Source: Planctomicrobium sp. (GTDB lineage: Bacteria; Planctomycetota; Planctomycetia; Planctomycetales; Planctomycetaceae). Taken from it: DNA of 11,008 nucleotides. Made by a program: the position numbers and the translations under genes. The notes below the pieces were generated by a model that worked only from the letters and a program-made list of their open reading frames with translations, had not been told where the DNA came from and did not search any database. The stretch covers positions 1 to 11,008 of the forward strand of contig JAJDEL010000426.1 in the NCBI GenBank assembly GCA_029259835.1, in the 5' to 3' direction. Of this stretch, positions 1 to 5,639 are shown one piece after another (within the stretch, counting starts at the first letter, position 1; each line of letters begins with the position of its first letter).

Positions 1-200
1 AACTCAAAAAAAAGGTGACACTCGCTTCCTGGCGAAGCGTGATGACAGCGAATGGATCGAATCAGGTCGTCGAACCACCTGCTTTGTTTGGAGGCCCATT
101 CGGAAAACCTGTCAAAAAGAATTCCAAAGATCACGAAGAGACTCCCTCACAAAAAAACGACTCTGGCGCAAAGACACCAGAGTCGTTGAAGACGCAGTGA
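1..200 (+). CDS. C-terminal end of an unidentified protein (5'-truncated by window edge)
   Basis: The frame is open from base 3 to a TGA at 198-200 and has no stop to the left edge, so this is most likely the tail of a gene that starts outside the window. About 65 residues are visible. The first 35 or so are mixed (LASWRSVMTANGSNQVVEPP, then a Gly/Pro-rich stretch with FGGPFGKP). The last 30 are strongly hydrophilic and rich in Lys, Glu, Ser and Thr, as in a disordered C-terminal tail. The GTG at 15 has no good ribosome binding site and I do not take it as a start. I recognise no domain. The 3' end carries a perfect 11-bp inverted repeat (156-187), which constrains the last codons. The alternative is that this is a chance open frame, which the short length allows. 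Confidence 0.5.
   Translation, partial: LKKKVTLASWRSVMTANGSNQVVEPPALFGGPFGKPVKKNSKDHEETPSQKNDSGAKTPESLKTQ
151..187 (-). terminator. Intrinsic-terminator-like hairpin for leftward transcription, inside the end of the left-edge CDS
   Basis: An 11-bp perfect inverted repeat (156-166 with 177-187, core CGACTCTGG/CCAGAGTCG) has a 10-base loop. On the plus strand it is preceded by seven A's (151-157), so on the minus strand the stem is followed by a run of T's, the classic Rho-independent layout for leftward RNA. On the plus strand no T run follows it. It lies about 470 bases beyond the end of the nearest leftward gene, which already has its own terminator at 608-640. Confidence 0.5.
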
Positions 201-203
201 GGA

Positions 204-245
204 ACTGTTCTGAAACAACTTCCCTGTTTGCCAGTCCAGAACAGT
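204..245 (+). terminator. Weak hairpin just after the left-edge gene
   Basis: A perfect 9-bp inverted repeat (ACTGTTCTG at 204-212 and CAGAACAGT at 237-245) starts 4 bases after the stop codon. The loop is long (24 bases), the stem is AT-rich and no T run follows, so it is a poor intrinsic terminator. It may only be a 3'-end structure. Confidence 0.25.
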
Positions 246-313
246 CTGAATGACTCGTGATTTCAACGGCGAAAACTGAGCCGTGGAATGAGAGCGACAA
301 TTCCAACAACATA

Positions 314-557
314 AGTCCCAACGGGACGGTCCTGTGTCAGCCCTGGGCAGAGCGAAAGGCGTCAGCCATGCATCGTCGCTCTGGGAAATTGTGATACCCT
401 CCCCGCAAAGTCCCAACGGGATGTCCCTACCATTCATCATTTGGGGGGCAGGAGGTGAATGAGGGCCGCTCCGTTGGGGCTTTTGGTGTTTGTTGTTTCC
501 ACGAATCCCCAGGCGTTGCCAGGGGCTGACATAGGGATGGCCCGTTGGGCCGAGGAT
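314..557. repeat. Composite palindromic repeat element, four related units in head-to-head arrangement
   Basis: Four copies of a short unit with core CCCAACGG are visible. Unit 1 (315-346) and unit 2 (410-429 and onward) read rightward. Unit 4 (456-480) and unit 3 (519-551) read leftward. Unit 1 and the reverse complement of unit 3 match at 26 of 32 positions with one extra base, including a shared GTCAGCCC. Unit 2 and the reverse complement of unit 4 share CCCAACGG, then CCCT, then CATTCA. The centre is CATTCA (431-436) opposite TGAATG (456-461). The whole stretch could fold into one large imperfect cruciform. It resembles REP/RAYT-associated or MITE-type dispersed repeats. No transposase gene is present nearby. 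The 201-655 stretch holds no believable gene. Confidence 0.6.
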
Positions 558-607
558 CTCTCAAACTCAAGGAGCTGCGCGAAACTAAAGTGCTGCATTC
601 ATAGCGA

Positions 608-640
608 AAAAGCCCGGCATTTCGGAAATGCCGGGCTTTT
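608..640. terminator. Strong bidirectional intrinsic terminator
   Basis: A near-ideal hairpin: AAAAGCCCGGCATTT (608-622) pairs perfectly with AAATGCCGGGCTTTT (626-640), 15 bp around a 3-base loop. A's flank it on one side and T's on the other, so it works in both directions. It starts 16 bases beyond the stop codon of the leftward epimerase-like gene, whose transcript it should end. It would also stop any rightward transcript from the left side. Confidence 0.9.
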
Positions 641-655
641 AATTTGTCGGTGCAA

Positions 656-1588
656 TCAGGCAGCACGGGTCGCAGTCTTGTAGCTTCGATTCCCGACAAG
701 CTTTTCACGAAAGCCATTCTCTGATTGTTCTCGAAGTCTTTGTAGACCTTCAGAAAGCAATGGCATCGCGACGCAGAGCGCCTTGCGGATTTCTTTCGTC
801 TGTAAGGAACTTTCCCCGGCCCCAAACTCCACTGGAAGCTCGTTCAGAGAGGTTTCTTTGCGAATCGACAGCCAAGGGAGTTCAAATTGATCGGAGAGTC
901 TTTGCGTAAATGTCAGCGGGCTGACTCGCTCGGCACCTGCAACATGGAAAGTTCCAGAGAGGTTTTCGAGGCAGGCTCGTTCAACAATCGCTGCCAGATC
1001 AGTTGCCAATATTGGTGAAGCATGGCGAATAGAATCCTGTTCGACGATGCGTCGCATCTCGACTTCACCCAGCAAGTTTTCTAACCAACCATTCCGTGCA
1101 GGGTCAGCGGACCACCCAAAGACATTCGTTCGCAGAATCAAAGCATGTGGAGCGGAATTCAACACGGCTGCTTCTGTGGAGCGAATTGCCACAGCCTGGG
1201 CACTCTGGCAATGACCGATACTCTCTTCATCATGGAACATCCATGGGCCGGTGAAAACTCCGTCAGAGGAGACCATCACAAATCGTGTTTTCAAATCTTC
1301 GCAAGCAGTTGCCCATTCGACGGCGCTGTCCACAATTGATTCATCGATCCGCTGAGTCGAATTTTGATCCCAAGAGGAACACGCGGCAGCACCACAATAA
1401 AGGACCCAATCAGGATTGGTCTGTTCGATTGCGGAGCGCGGAGCGTCAGTAGGGTCCAAGGCATCGCAATTTACAATGTCAAATTTGTCTTCTGGATGCC
1501 AAGTGGTCACCTGGTACTTCTCAGCCAGAGAAAGTGCCAGATTTGCTCCGGCGATGGTATCAACTCCGATGACTAGAATTTTATCCAC
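656..1588 (-). CDS. NAD(P)-dependent epimerase/RmlD-like sugar-nucleotide reductase family protein, degenerate active site
   Basis: A Rossmann-fold extended-SDR protein resembling dTDP-4-dehydrorhamnose reductase (RmlD). I start it at the GTG at 1588 (310 residues) because GGAGG lies 6 bases upstream; an ATG at 1615 would add 9 residues and would place this site inside the gene. Visible features: N-terminal beta strand and Gly loop (VIGVDTIAG, residues 6-14); a VLYCGAAA strand end (62-69); VSSDGVFTG (106-114), matching the S-T-D-x-V-F motif of RmlD; and ILRTNVFGWS (151-160), matching its R-T-x-x-x-y-G motif. Where RmlD has YxxxK, this protein reads QAVAIRSTEA (131-140), with neither Tyr nor Lys in place. 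It may therefore bind a nucleotide without normal reductase chemistry, or use other residues. It is transcribed alone, away from the esterase, and ends at a strong terminator. Family confidence is good; substrate unknown. Confidence 0.75.
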   Translation of the reverse strand: MDKILVIGVDTIAGANLALSLAEKYQVTTWHPEDKFDIVNCDALDPTDAPRSAIEQTNPDWVLYCGAAACSSWDQNSTQRIDESIVDSAVEWATACEDLKTRFVMVSSDGVFTGPWMFHDEESIGHCQSAQAVAIRSTEAAVLNSAPHALILRTNVFGWSADPARNGWLENLLGEVEMRRIVEQDSIRHASPILATDLAAIVERACLENLSGTFHVAGAERVSPLTFTQRLSDQFELPWLSIRKETSLNELPVEFGAGESSLQTKEIRKALCVAMPLLSEGLQRLREQSENGFREKLVGNRSYKTATRAA

Positions 1589-1803
1589 GCTGTGCCTCCA
1601 TGCGTTGCGCGTCATTGTGAAAACAGTCGCTTTTGCTCAATCCGTGAGCGATGGTTGAGTATAAGTCGGGTGAGAATTCCCAACCAAGATCAATCGGCAA
1701 GATTTACCAGTCCGAGATTTCTCGTTGTAGAAGTTTCAACACCCAGTCCTTGTCGAAACACCCAGAAACTGCCTATCTTCTCTCAATGATGGACAAACGA
1801 ACT

Positions 1804-1921
1804 CACGCCAACTAGCGTGGTTCATCCAATCTGAATTGACAGGTGGTCAACATTCAGCGAGCACGCCAACGAGCGTGCGGACTTTCTATTGCAACGTGTC
1901 ACTCCAGGTCTGACAAGACAC
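1804..1921. repeat. Cluster of short hairpins in the divergent intergenic region
   Basis: The 1589-1955 gap holds no gene. It contains a hairpin CACGC-CAACTA-GCGTG (1804-1819), a related one GCACGC-CAACGA-GCGTGC (1861-1878), a weaker GTGTC/GACAC pair (1896-1900 with 1917-1921), and a further related CACTAGCGTGGTG stretch just after it. The shared CGCCAAC-AGCGTG pattern, spaced 57 bases apart, suggests copies of one small repeat rather than operators. I see no clear promoter for either flanking gene. Confidence 0.45.
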
Positions 1922-1955
1922 TAGCGTGGTGGTCTATAGCACTTAAGAGGAAGAG

Positions 1956-2852
1956 ATGATGAGGCAATTCGCTATCCTATTTGTACTGGGAACGATTCAT
2001 TTGATGACAGCGTCTAATTTATCTGCGGAAGAGGTGATACAACTCTGGTCGGGCCAACCTCCTGGAGAAAAACTGGATGTTGGACCAGAGAAAGACATCA
2101 CGAAGCCAACGGATCGCCTGATCGCTGGTCGCAAAATCATCAAGCTGAAAAACGTCGTTCAGCCTGAAATTCATGTCTACCTCGCTCCTGCAGAAACGCG
2201 CAACGGCGCTTCAGTCGTCATTTGTCCAGGCGGTGGATTCAACATCCTGGCGTGGGATCTGGAAGGGACTGAAGTCGCCCAGTGGCTCAACAAAATCGGC
2301 ATCAGTGCGATTGTTTTGAAGTATCGGGTGCCGACGAGTCAGCAAAAACCCAAATGGAAAGCGCCAGTTCAAGACGTTCAACGGGCGATCAGCCTGACGA
2401 GGCATCATGCTAAAGAGTGGGGCTTGAAAAGAGATCGTATTGCCGTCCTTGGTTTTTCCGCAGGTGGTCACGCTGCAGCACGCGCCGCTTTGATGACGCA
2501 GCGACAGTACGACGCCACAGACGAAATTGACAAACTCTCTTGTCGCCCGAATGCCGGAGTCCTCATTTATCCAGCATGGCTTGTTGATGACGAAGGAGAA
2601 ATGCTGGAAGATTTAAAAGTCTCCTCCAAAACCCCGCCGATGTTTCTCGTCCACGCCTTCGACGATGGCATCTCCGCCATGAGCAGCATTTCCTTGCTGG
2701 CAGCCCTGAAGAAAAACAAAGTCTCCTCTGAACTGCACGTCTTCGAGTCCGGTGGTCACGGCTATGGATTACGACCCCTGAAAGACCAACCTGTCACACA
2801 CTGGCCGCATCTCTGTGAGAATTGGCTCAAGCGTCTGGGTTGGGTTGAATAG
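1956..2852 (+). CDS. Secreted alpha/beta hydrolase, acetyl-xylan/feruloyl-esterase-like
   Basis: A 298-residue exported serine hydrolase. Residues 1-24 form a signal peptide (hydrophobic FAILFVLGTIHLM, cleavage probably after LSA). The mature chain shows an alpha/beta-hydrolase core: VVICPGGGF (87-95), the oxyanion-hole segment that replaces the HGG of related esterases; the nucleophile elbow GFSAGG (166-171) with Ser168; an acid in HAFDDG (Asp236 or Asp237); and the catalytic His268 in SGGHGYGLR (265-273). The order and spacing fit the bifunctional acetyl-xylan/feruloyl esterase (BD-FAE) type of dienelactone-hydrolase-like enzymes, which remove acyl groups from plant or algal polysaccharide. 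The substrate is inferred. Two ATGs stand in tandem (1956 and 1959); AAGAGG at 1945-1950 serves either, 5 or 8 bases upstream. The gene appears monocistronic, with repeat hairpins on both sides. Confidence 0.8.
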   Translation: MMRQFAILFVLGTIHLMTASNLSAEEVIQLWSGQPPGEKLDVGPEKDITKPTDRLIAGRKIIKLKNVVQPEIHVYLAPAETRNGASVVICPGGGFNILAWDLEGTEVAQWLNKIGISAIVLKYRVPTSQQKPKWKAPVQDVQRAISLTRHHAKEWGLKRDRIAVLGFSAGGHAAARAALMTQRQYDATDEIDKLSCRPNAGVLIYPAWLVDDEGEMLEDLKVSSKTPPMFLVHAFDDGISAMSSISLLAALKKNKVSSELHVFESGGHGYGLRPLKDQPVTHWPHLCENWLKRLGWVE

Positions 2853-2872
2853 TAGATTGACGCAGCCAATCT

Positions 2873-2901
2873 CTCGTTACCAAGCTCTGCTTGGTAACGA
2901 G
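2873..2901. repeat. Perfect 13-bp hairpin downstream of the esterase gene
   Basis: CTCGTTACCAAGC (2873-2885) pairs perfectly with GCTTGGTAACGAG (2889-2901) around the loop TCT. It starts 20 bases after the esterase stop. The tail (TTCAAATGG) lacks a T run, so it is more like a dispersed palindromic repeat that may also protect or end the transcript than a standard terminator. Confidence 0.6.
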
Positions 2902-2913
2902 TTCAAATGGTAC

Positions 2914-3040
2914 CTATTTGGGGACCACCCGCCGTGAGCCGAGCGCGCTAGCGTCGGTCAAGATGCGAGAAAACGTGACTCCCGCAAGACCCGAGGCTAG
3001 CGCCAACGGCTCAAAAGTAGGCCTGTGGTTTACAAAAAGC
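2914..3040. repeat. Palindromic repeat element, copy A
   Basis: About 127 bases that align with copy B at 5197-5323, without gaps in the first 28 positions. The element has an inner inverted repeat: GAGCCG...CGCTAGCGTCGG (2936-2959) faces CCGAGGCTAGCG...CGGCTC (2991-3012). Both copies share GAGAAAACGTGAC in the loop region and CTCAAAAG followed by GGCCTGTGGT after the stem. It lies in the 2853-3230 gap, which has no gene. Probably a non-autonomous MITE- or REP-like repeat. Confidence 0.65.
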
Positions 3041-3046
3041 AGGCGA

Positions 3047-3075
3047 CATTGGGCGAGCGACAGCGACTCGCAATG
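3047..3075. repeat. Hairpin next to repeat copy A
   Basis: CATTG (3047-3051) and CAATG (3071-3075) enclose a second complementary pair, GCGAG (3053-3057) and CTCGC (3067-3071), with a one-base offset. This gives a stem of about 9 bp with a 9-base loop. It lies between copy A and the cytochrome/WD40 gene and may belong to the same class of intergenic palindromes. The remaining 155 bases before that gene show nothing I can name. Confidence 0.35.
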
Positions 3076-3230
3076 CGGACCTGCAATTCCAAAGTTGACG
3101 GGGTTAGGTGTGAAGATTCAGTGAAGGCATTGAGAAAGACTCGGTTGAAATCAATTCATCGTTTTGAATCTGAAACCGACTTCACGTACAATTCAGGCCC
3201 ACACAATGTCCTCGACGAAGAGCCTTCCCT

Positions 3231-5177
3231 ATGTTTCCATCCATCCTTCGCAATTTTCTATCCACTCTCTTTCTTATCGGACTGACTCTTCCTTCGGCAG
3301 TCGCACAAGACAAGACAAACGCCGCACCCATCGAAGCGGCTCGGCAGAAAGCCATCGGTCAGTACAAGCAACGGCAAGCGATTCAAGGTGAACTGAACAG
3401 CTTTCAGGAAGAAGTCCGCAACCTCAAGAAATCGCTCGCGACGATGACTTCGATGCAAGCTGACCTTAAGAAGCAACTTGCCGAGGTTCAAAAGAAACTG
3501 ACGGAACAGGAAACGGCTTCGACTGCATCTAGTAAGAAACTTTCTACTGCCACGACAGCAGAAAAAACCGCCCAGACTGCTCTCGAAGCGGCTCAGAAGA
3601 AACTGGTTGCTGCGAAGACGGCAAGCGCGACCGCAAAAAAAGATGCCGATGCAAAACTCGCCGCTGTGAAGGCATCGAAAGAAAGTCTCGCCGGAATTCA
3701 GAAAACGACTGCCGACTTGACCACCAAGTCCATCACCGCTGTCCAAACGCTGAAGCAGACAGCAATTAAGATCAACGAGAAGGACGCAGTTCTGAAATCT
3801 TCTGCCAAGGCTGAGAACGAGCACTGGAAGCAGGTCGAAAAATTGCACACGGAGGCAGGGACGTGGGTTTCATTCGCAAAAGAAATTGCCCCGATGTTTC
3901 AAAAGAGATGCCTCGCATGTCACAACGAAGGGAAACCACGTGGGCAACTCAAAATGGATAATTACAATGTCCTCTTGCACGGCGGGGAATCTGGCGCTCT
4001 GGTTGATCTCGAAAAACCTGAACTCTCGACTTTGATTGCAATGATCGAAGACGGATCGATGCCAAAGGATGACGATCCACTGACTCAAGAGCAAATCGCC
4101 ACGGTCACAAAATGGATTTCAATGGGAGCGAGACTCGATGCAGGCCTGAACGTGACATCTCCGCTCATCGAGATCATGCCGCGCCCGAGCTATCTCACTC
4201 CCCCAAAAGAATACCCAGCCCCGATTCCGGTCAACGCGATTGCTCTGCACCAAGATGGAATACGCGTTGTCACATCGGGGTACCATGAACTGCTCATTTG
4301 GTCTACGGAAAACGGAGAGTTGACCCGGAGGATTCCTGGAGTTGCTGAACGAGTTTACGACCTCGCGTTCATGGGAAAGTCAAATCTCATCGCCGCCGCC
4401 ACAGGGACACCGGGCGAAGTGGGCGAAGTGAAAATCTTTGACATCAATACTGGTTCAATGATCAAAAGCCTGCATGTTTCTGCAGCAATCATTACAGGAC
4501 TCGACTTCTCATCCGATGACACTCATCTCGCAACCTGCGGAGCGGATGGGGCGATTCATATTTTCGATACAGCAACGTGGAACAAAACATTAACGATTCA
4601 CGACCATGGAGACTGGGTGAACGACATTGCCTGGTCACCAGATGGAACAAAAATCGCATCCGCAAGTCGCGACAAAACGTCAAAGGTGTTCGATGTCAAA
4701 ACTGGAAACAACATCATGACCTTCAACGGACACAATAATGTCGTGACCGCGATCACTTTTCTCCTGAAAGGCGAAGAAATCGCCACTGGTGGAGATGACA
4801 GACGACTTCGAATCTGGAAAATCGCTGACGCATCCGAAGTCAGAAACGTCGCCGGATTCGGTGGGGCAATCACATCTCTCAAACTTCTGGAAGATGGAAA
4901 ACTCCTCTCTGCAGCAACTGACAAGAAAATCCGTATACACGCCGCCGCAGACCATAAAATCGAAAAAACTCTGATTGGTCCAACTGCGGAATTGTTGAGT
5001 CTGGATGTGGTTAGTTCTCCCTTAAATGTTGCCTCCGGTTCACTCGGAGGCGAAGTCCATATGTGGTCGCTGGATCAGGACAAGCCAATCCGAAATTGGC
5101 TCGCGAAGCCAGCACCTGCGCCCGTCGTCGAGACCCCAAAACCTGAAGCGACTCCGGATAAAAAAGAAGACAAGTAA
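3231..5177 (+). CDS. Exported coiled-coil, cytochrome c (CxxCH) and WD40 propeller protein
   Basis: A 648-residue protein with four visible parts. Residues 1-25 are a signal peptide ending AVA before QDK. Residues about 30-210 are Ala/Lys/Glu-rich with a heptad-like pattern, a long coiled coil. Residues about 215-303 are a planctomycete-type cytochrome domain: heme-binding CLACH (227-231), then GQLKMDNYNVLLHGGESG (238-255), and Met277 in GSMPKDDDP as the likely second heme ligand. Residues about 331-625 contain seven WD40-like repeats with recurrent DG/DD turns and IW, IF or MW strand ends, enough for a closed seven-bladed propeller. The tail (626-648) is Pro/Ala/Lys-rich. It is probably a periplasmic or surface electron-transfer or scaffold protein; no enzyme domain is seen. 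GAAGAG, 8 bases before the ATG, is a modest ribosome binding site. Two copies of a palindromic repeat bracket the gene. Confidence 0.85.
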   Translation: MFPSILRNFLSTLFLIGLTLPSAVAQDKTNAAPIEAARQKAIGQYKQRQAIQGELNSFQEEVRNLKKSLATMTSMQADLKKQLAEVQKKLTEQETASTASSKKLSTATTAEKTAQTALEAAQKKLVAAKTASATAKKDADAKLAAVKASKESLAGIQKTTADLTTKSITAVQTLKQTAIKINEKDAVLKSSAKAENEHWKQVEKLHTEAGTWVSFAKEIAPMFQKRCLACHNEGKPRGQLKMDNYNVLLHGGESGALVDLEKPELSTLIAMIEDGSMPKDDDPLTQEQIATVTKWISMGARLDAGLNVTSPLIEIMPRPSYLTPPKEYPAPIPVNAIALHQDGIRVVTSGYHELLIWSTENGELTRRIPGVAERVYDLAFMGKSNLIAAATGTPGEVGEVKIFDINTGSMIKSLHVSAAIITGLDFSSDDTHLATCGADGAIHIFDTATWNKTLTIHDHGDWVNDIAWSPDGTKIASASRDKTSKVFDVKTGNNIMTFNGHNNVVTAITFLLKGEEIATGGDDRRLRIWKIADASEVRNVAGFGGAITSLKLLEDGKLLSAATDKKIRIHAAADHKIEKTLIGPTAELLSLDVVSSPLNVASGSLGGEVHMWSLDQDKPIRNWLAKPAPAPVVETPKPEATPDKKEDK

Positions 5178-5190
5178 GGCTAGCGCCCAA
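5178..5190. repeat. Fragment of the palindromic repeat right after the stop codon
   Basis: GGCTAGCGCCCAA directly follows the TAA of the cytochrome/WD40 gene and matches the GGCTAGCGCCAA arm found in copies A and B. At 13 bases it could be a remnant of a third copy or chance. Confidence 0.3.
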
Positions 5191-5196
5191 TGCCGT

Positions 5197-5323
5197 CTAC
5201 TTTGAAGTTTCTCGCCATGAGCCGAACGCGATAGCGTCGGGCAATTTGTGAGAAAACGTGACCTCTGCAAGGTCCGAGGCTAGCGCCAACGGCTCAAAAG
5301 AAGGCCTGTGGTAACAAAGTAGA
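5197..5323. repeat. Palindromic repeat element, copy B, with short terminal inverted repeats
   Basis: Second copy of the element, in the same orientation as copy A. The inner stem arms are GAGCCG...GATAGCGTCGG (5219-5240) and CCGAGGCTAGCG...CGGCTC (about 5274-5295). The outer ends TCTACTTTG (5196-5204) and CAAAGTAGA (5315-5323) are a perfect 9-bp inverted repeat, as expected for a small non-autonomous mobile element. It lies inside the 5178-5639 gap, which contains no gene. Confidence 0.65.
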
Positions 5324-5416
5324 TACCACTGGACCAGCGCATTCTCGGTAACCTTTGCAAGTTCCTTTGCATGTTTTACGAATTGGCCCTCCGCCAAACA
5401 CCGGCTCTTCACGCCT

Positions 5417-5439
5417 GCATCGGCAACTCTTGCCGATGC
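5417..5439 (+). terminator. Hairpin, possible terminator between the WD40 and TPR genes
   Basis: GCATCGGCAA (5417-5426) pairs perfectly with TTGCCGATGC (5430-5439) around a CTC loop: 10 bp, GC-rich, followed by GGCTTTGGG. The T run is short, and it lies 240 bases after the upstream stop, so it could equally be another intergenic palindrome. The remaining 200 bases up to the next gene show only AT-rich sequence. Confidence 0.4.
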
Positions 5440-5639
5440 GGCTTTGGGTTGTGACGAATAGTCAAGCTGGGGCGTTTCACTCCTCTGTGCTAAGGCCGGA
5501 AATCTTCTCTAACCGCCAATTCAAAATCTAAATTTCAATTCGGTATGGTGTGTGCATAACAATTGCTGAAGTCCGATGAATCAGCGCGTAAAATCCATTG
5601 GAGCCATCCTTTCCCATTGTTCAACTCTATCGAAATCAC

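Noticed and set aside
314..460. CRISPR array, considered because of two CCCAACGGGA copies about 96 bases apart
   Set aside because: Only two direct copies plus two inverted ones, unequal spacing, and no cas genes. The mirror arrangement fits a palindromic element.
427..825. A 132-codon minus-strand open frame and a 74-codon plus-strand frame at 459-683
   Set aside because: Both run through the palindromic repeat and the strong terminator, and the first overlaps the end of the epimerase-like gene. Their products show no recognisable features.
3258..3848. A 196-codon open frame on the minus strand opposite the coiled-coil region
   Set aside because: It mirrors the Ala/Lys/Glu-rich coding strand, giving a Leu/Arg/Cys-rich product with no sensible domain. 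The plus-strand protein has a signal peptide, heme motif and propeller.
5533..5560. A possible sigma-70 promoter (TTTCAA, 16 bases, CATAAC) before the TPR gene
   Set aside because: Both boxes match the consensus poorly and the gap is AT-rich, so such matches are expected by chance.
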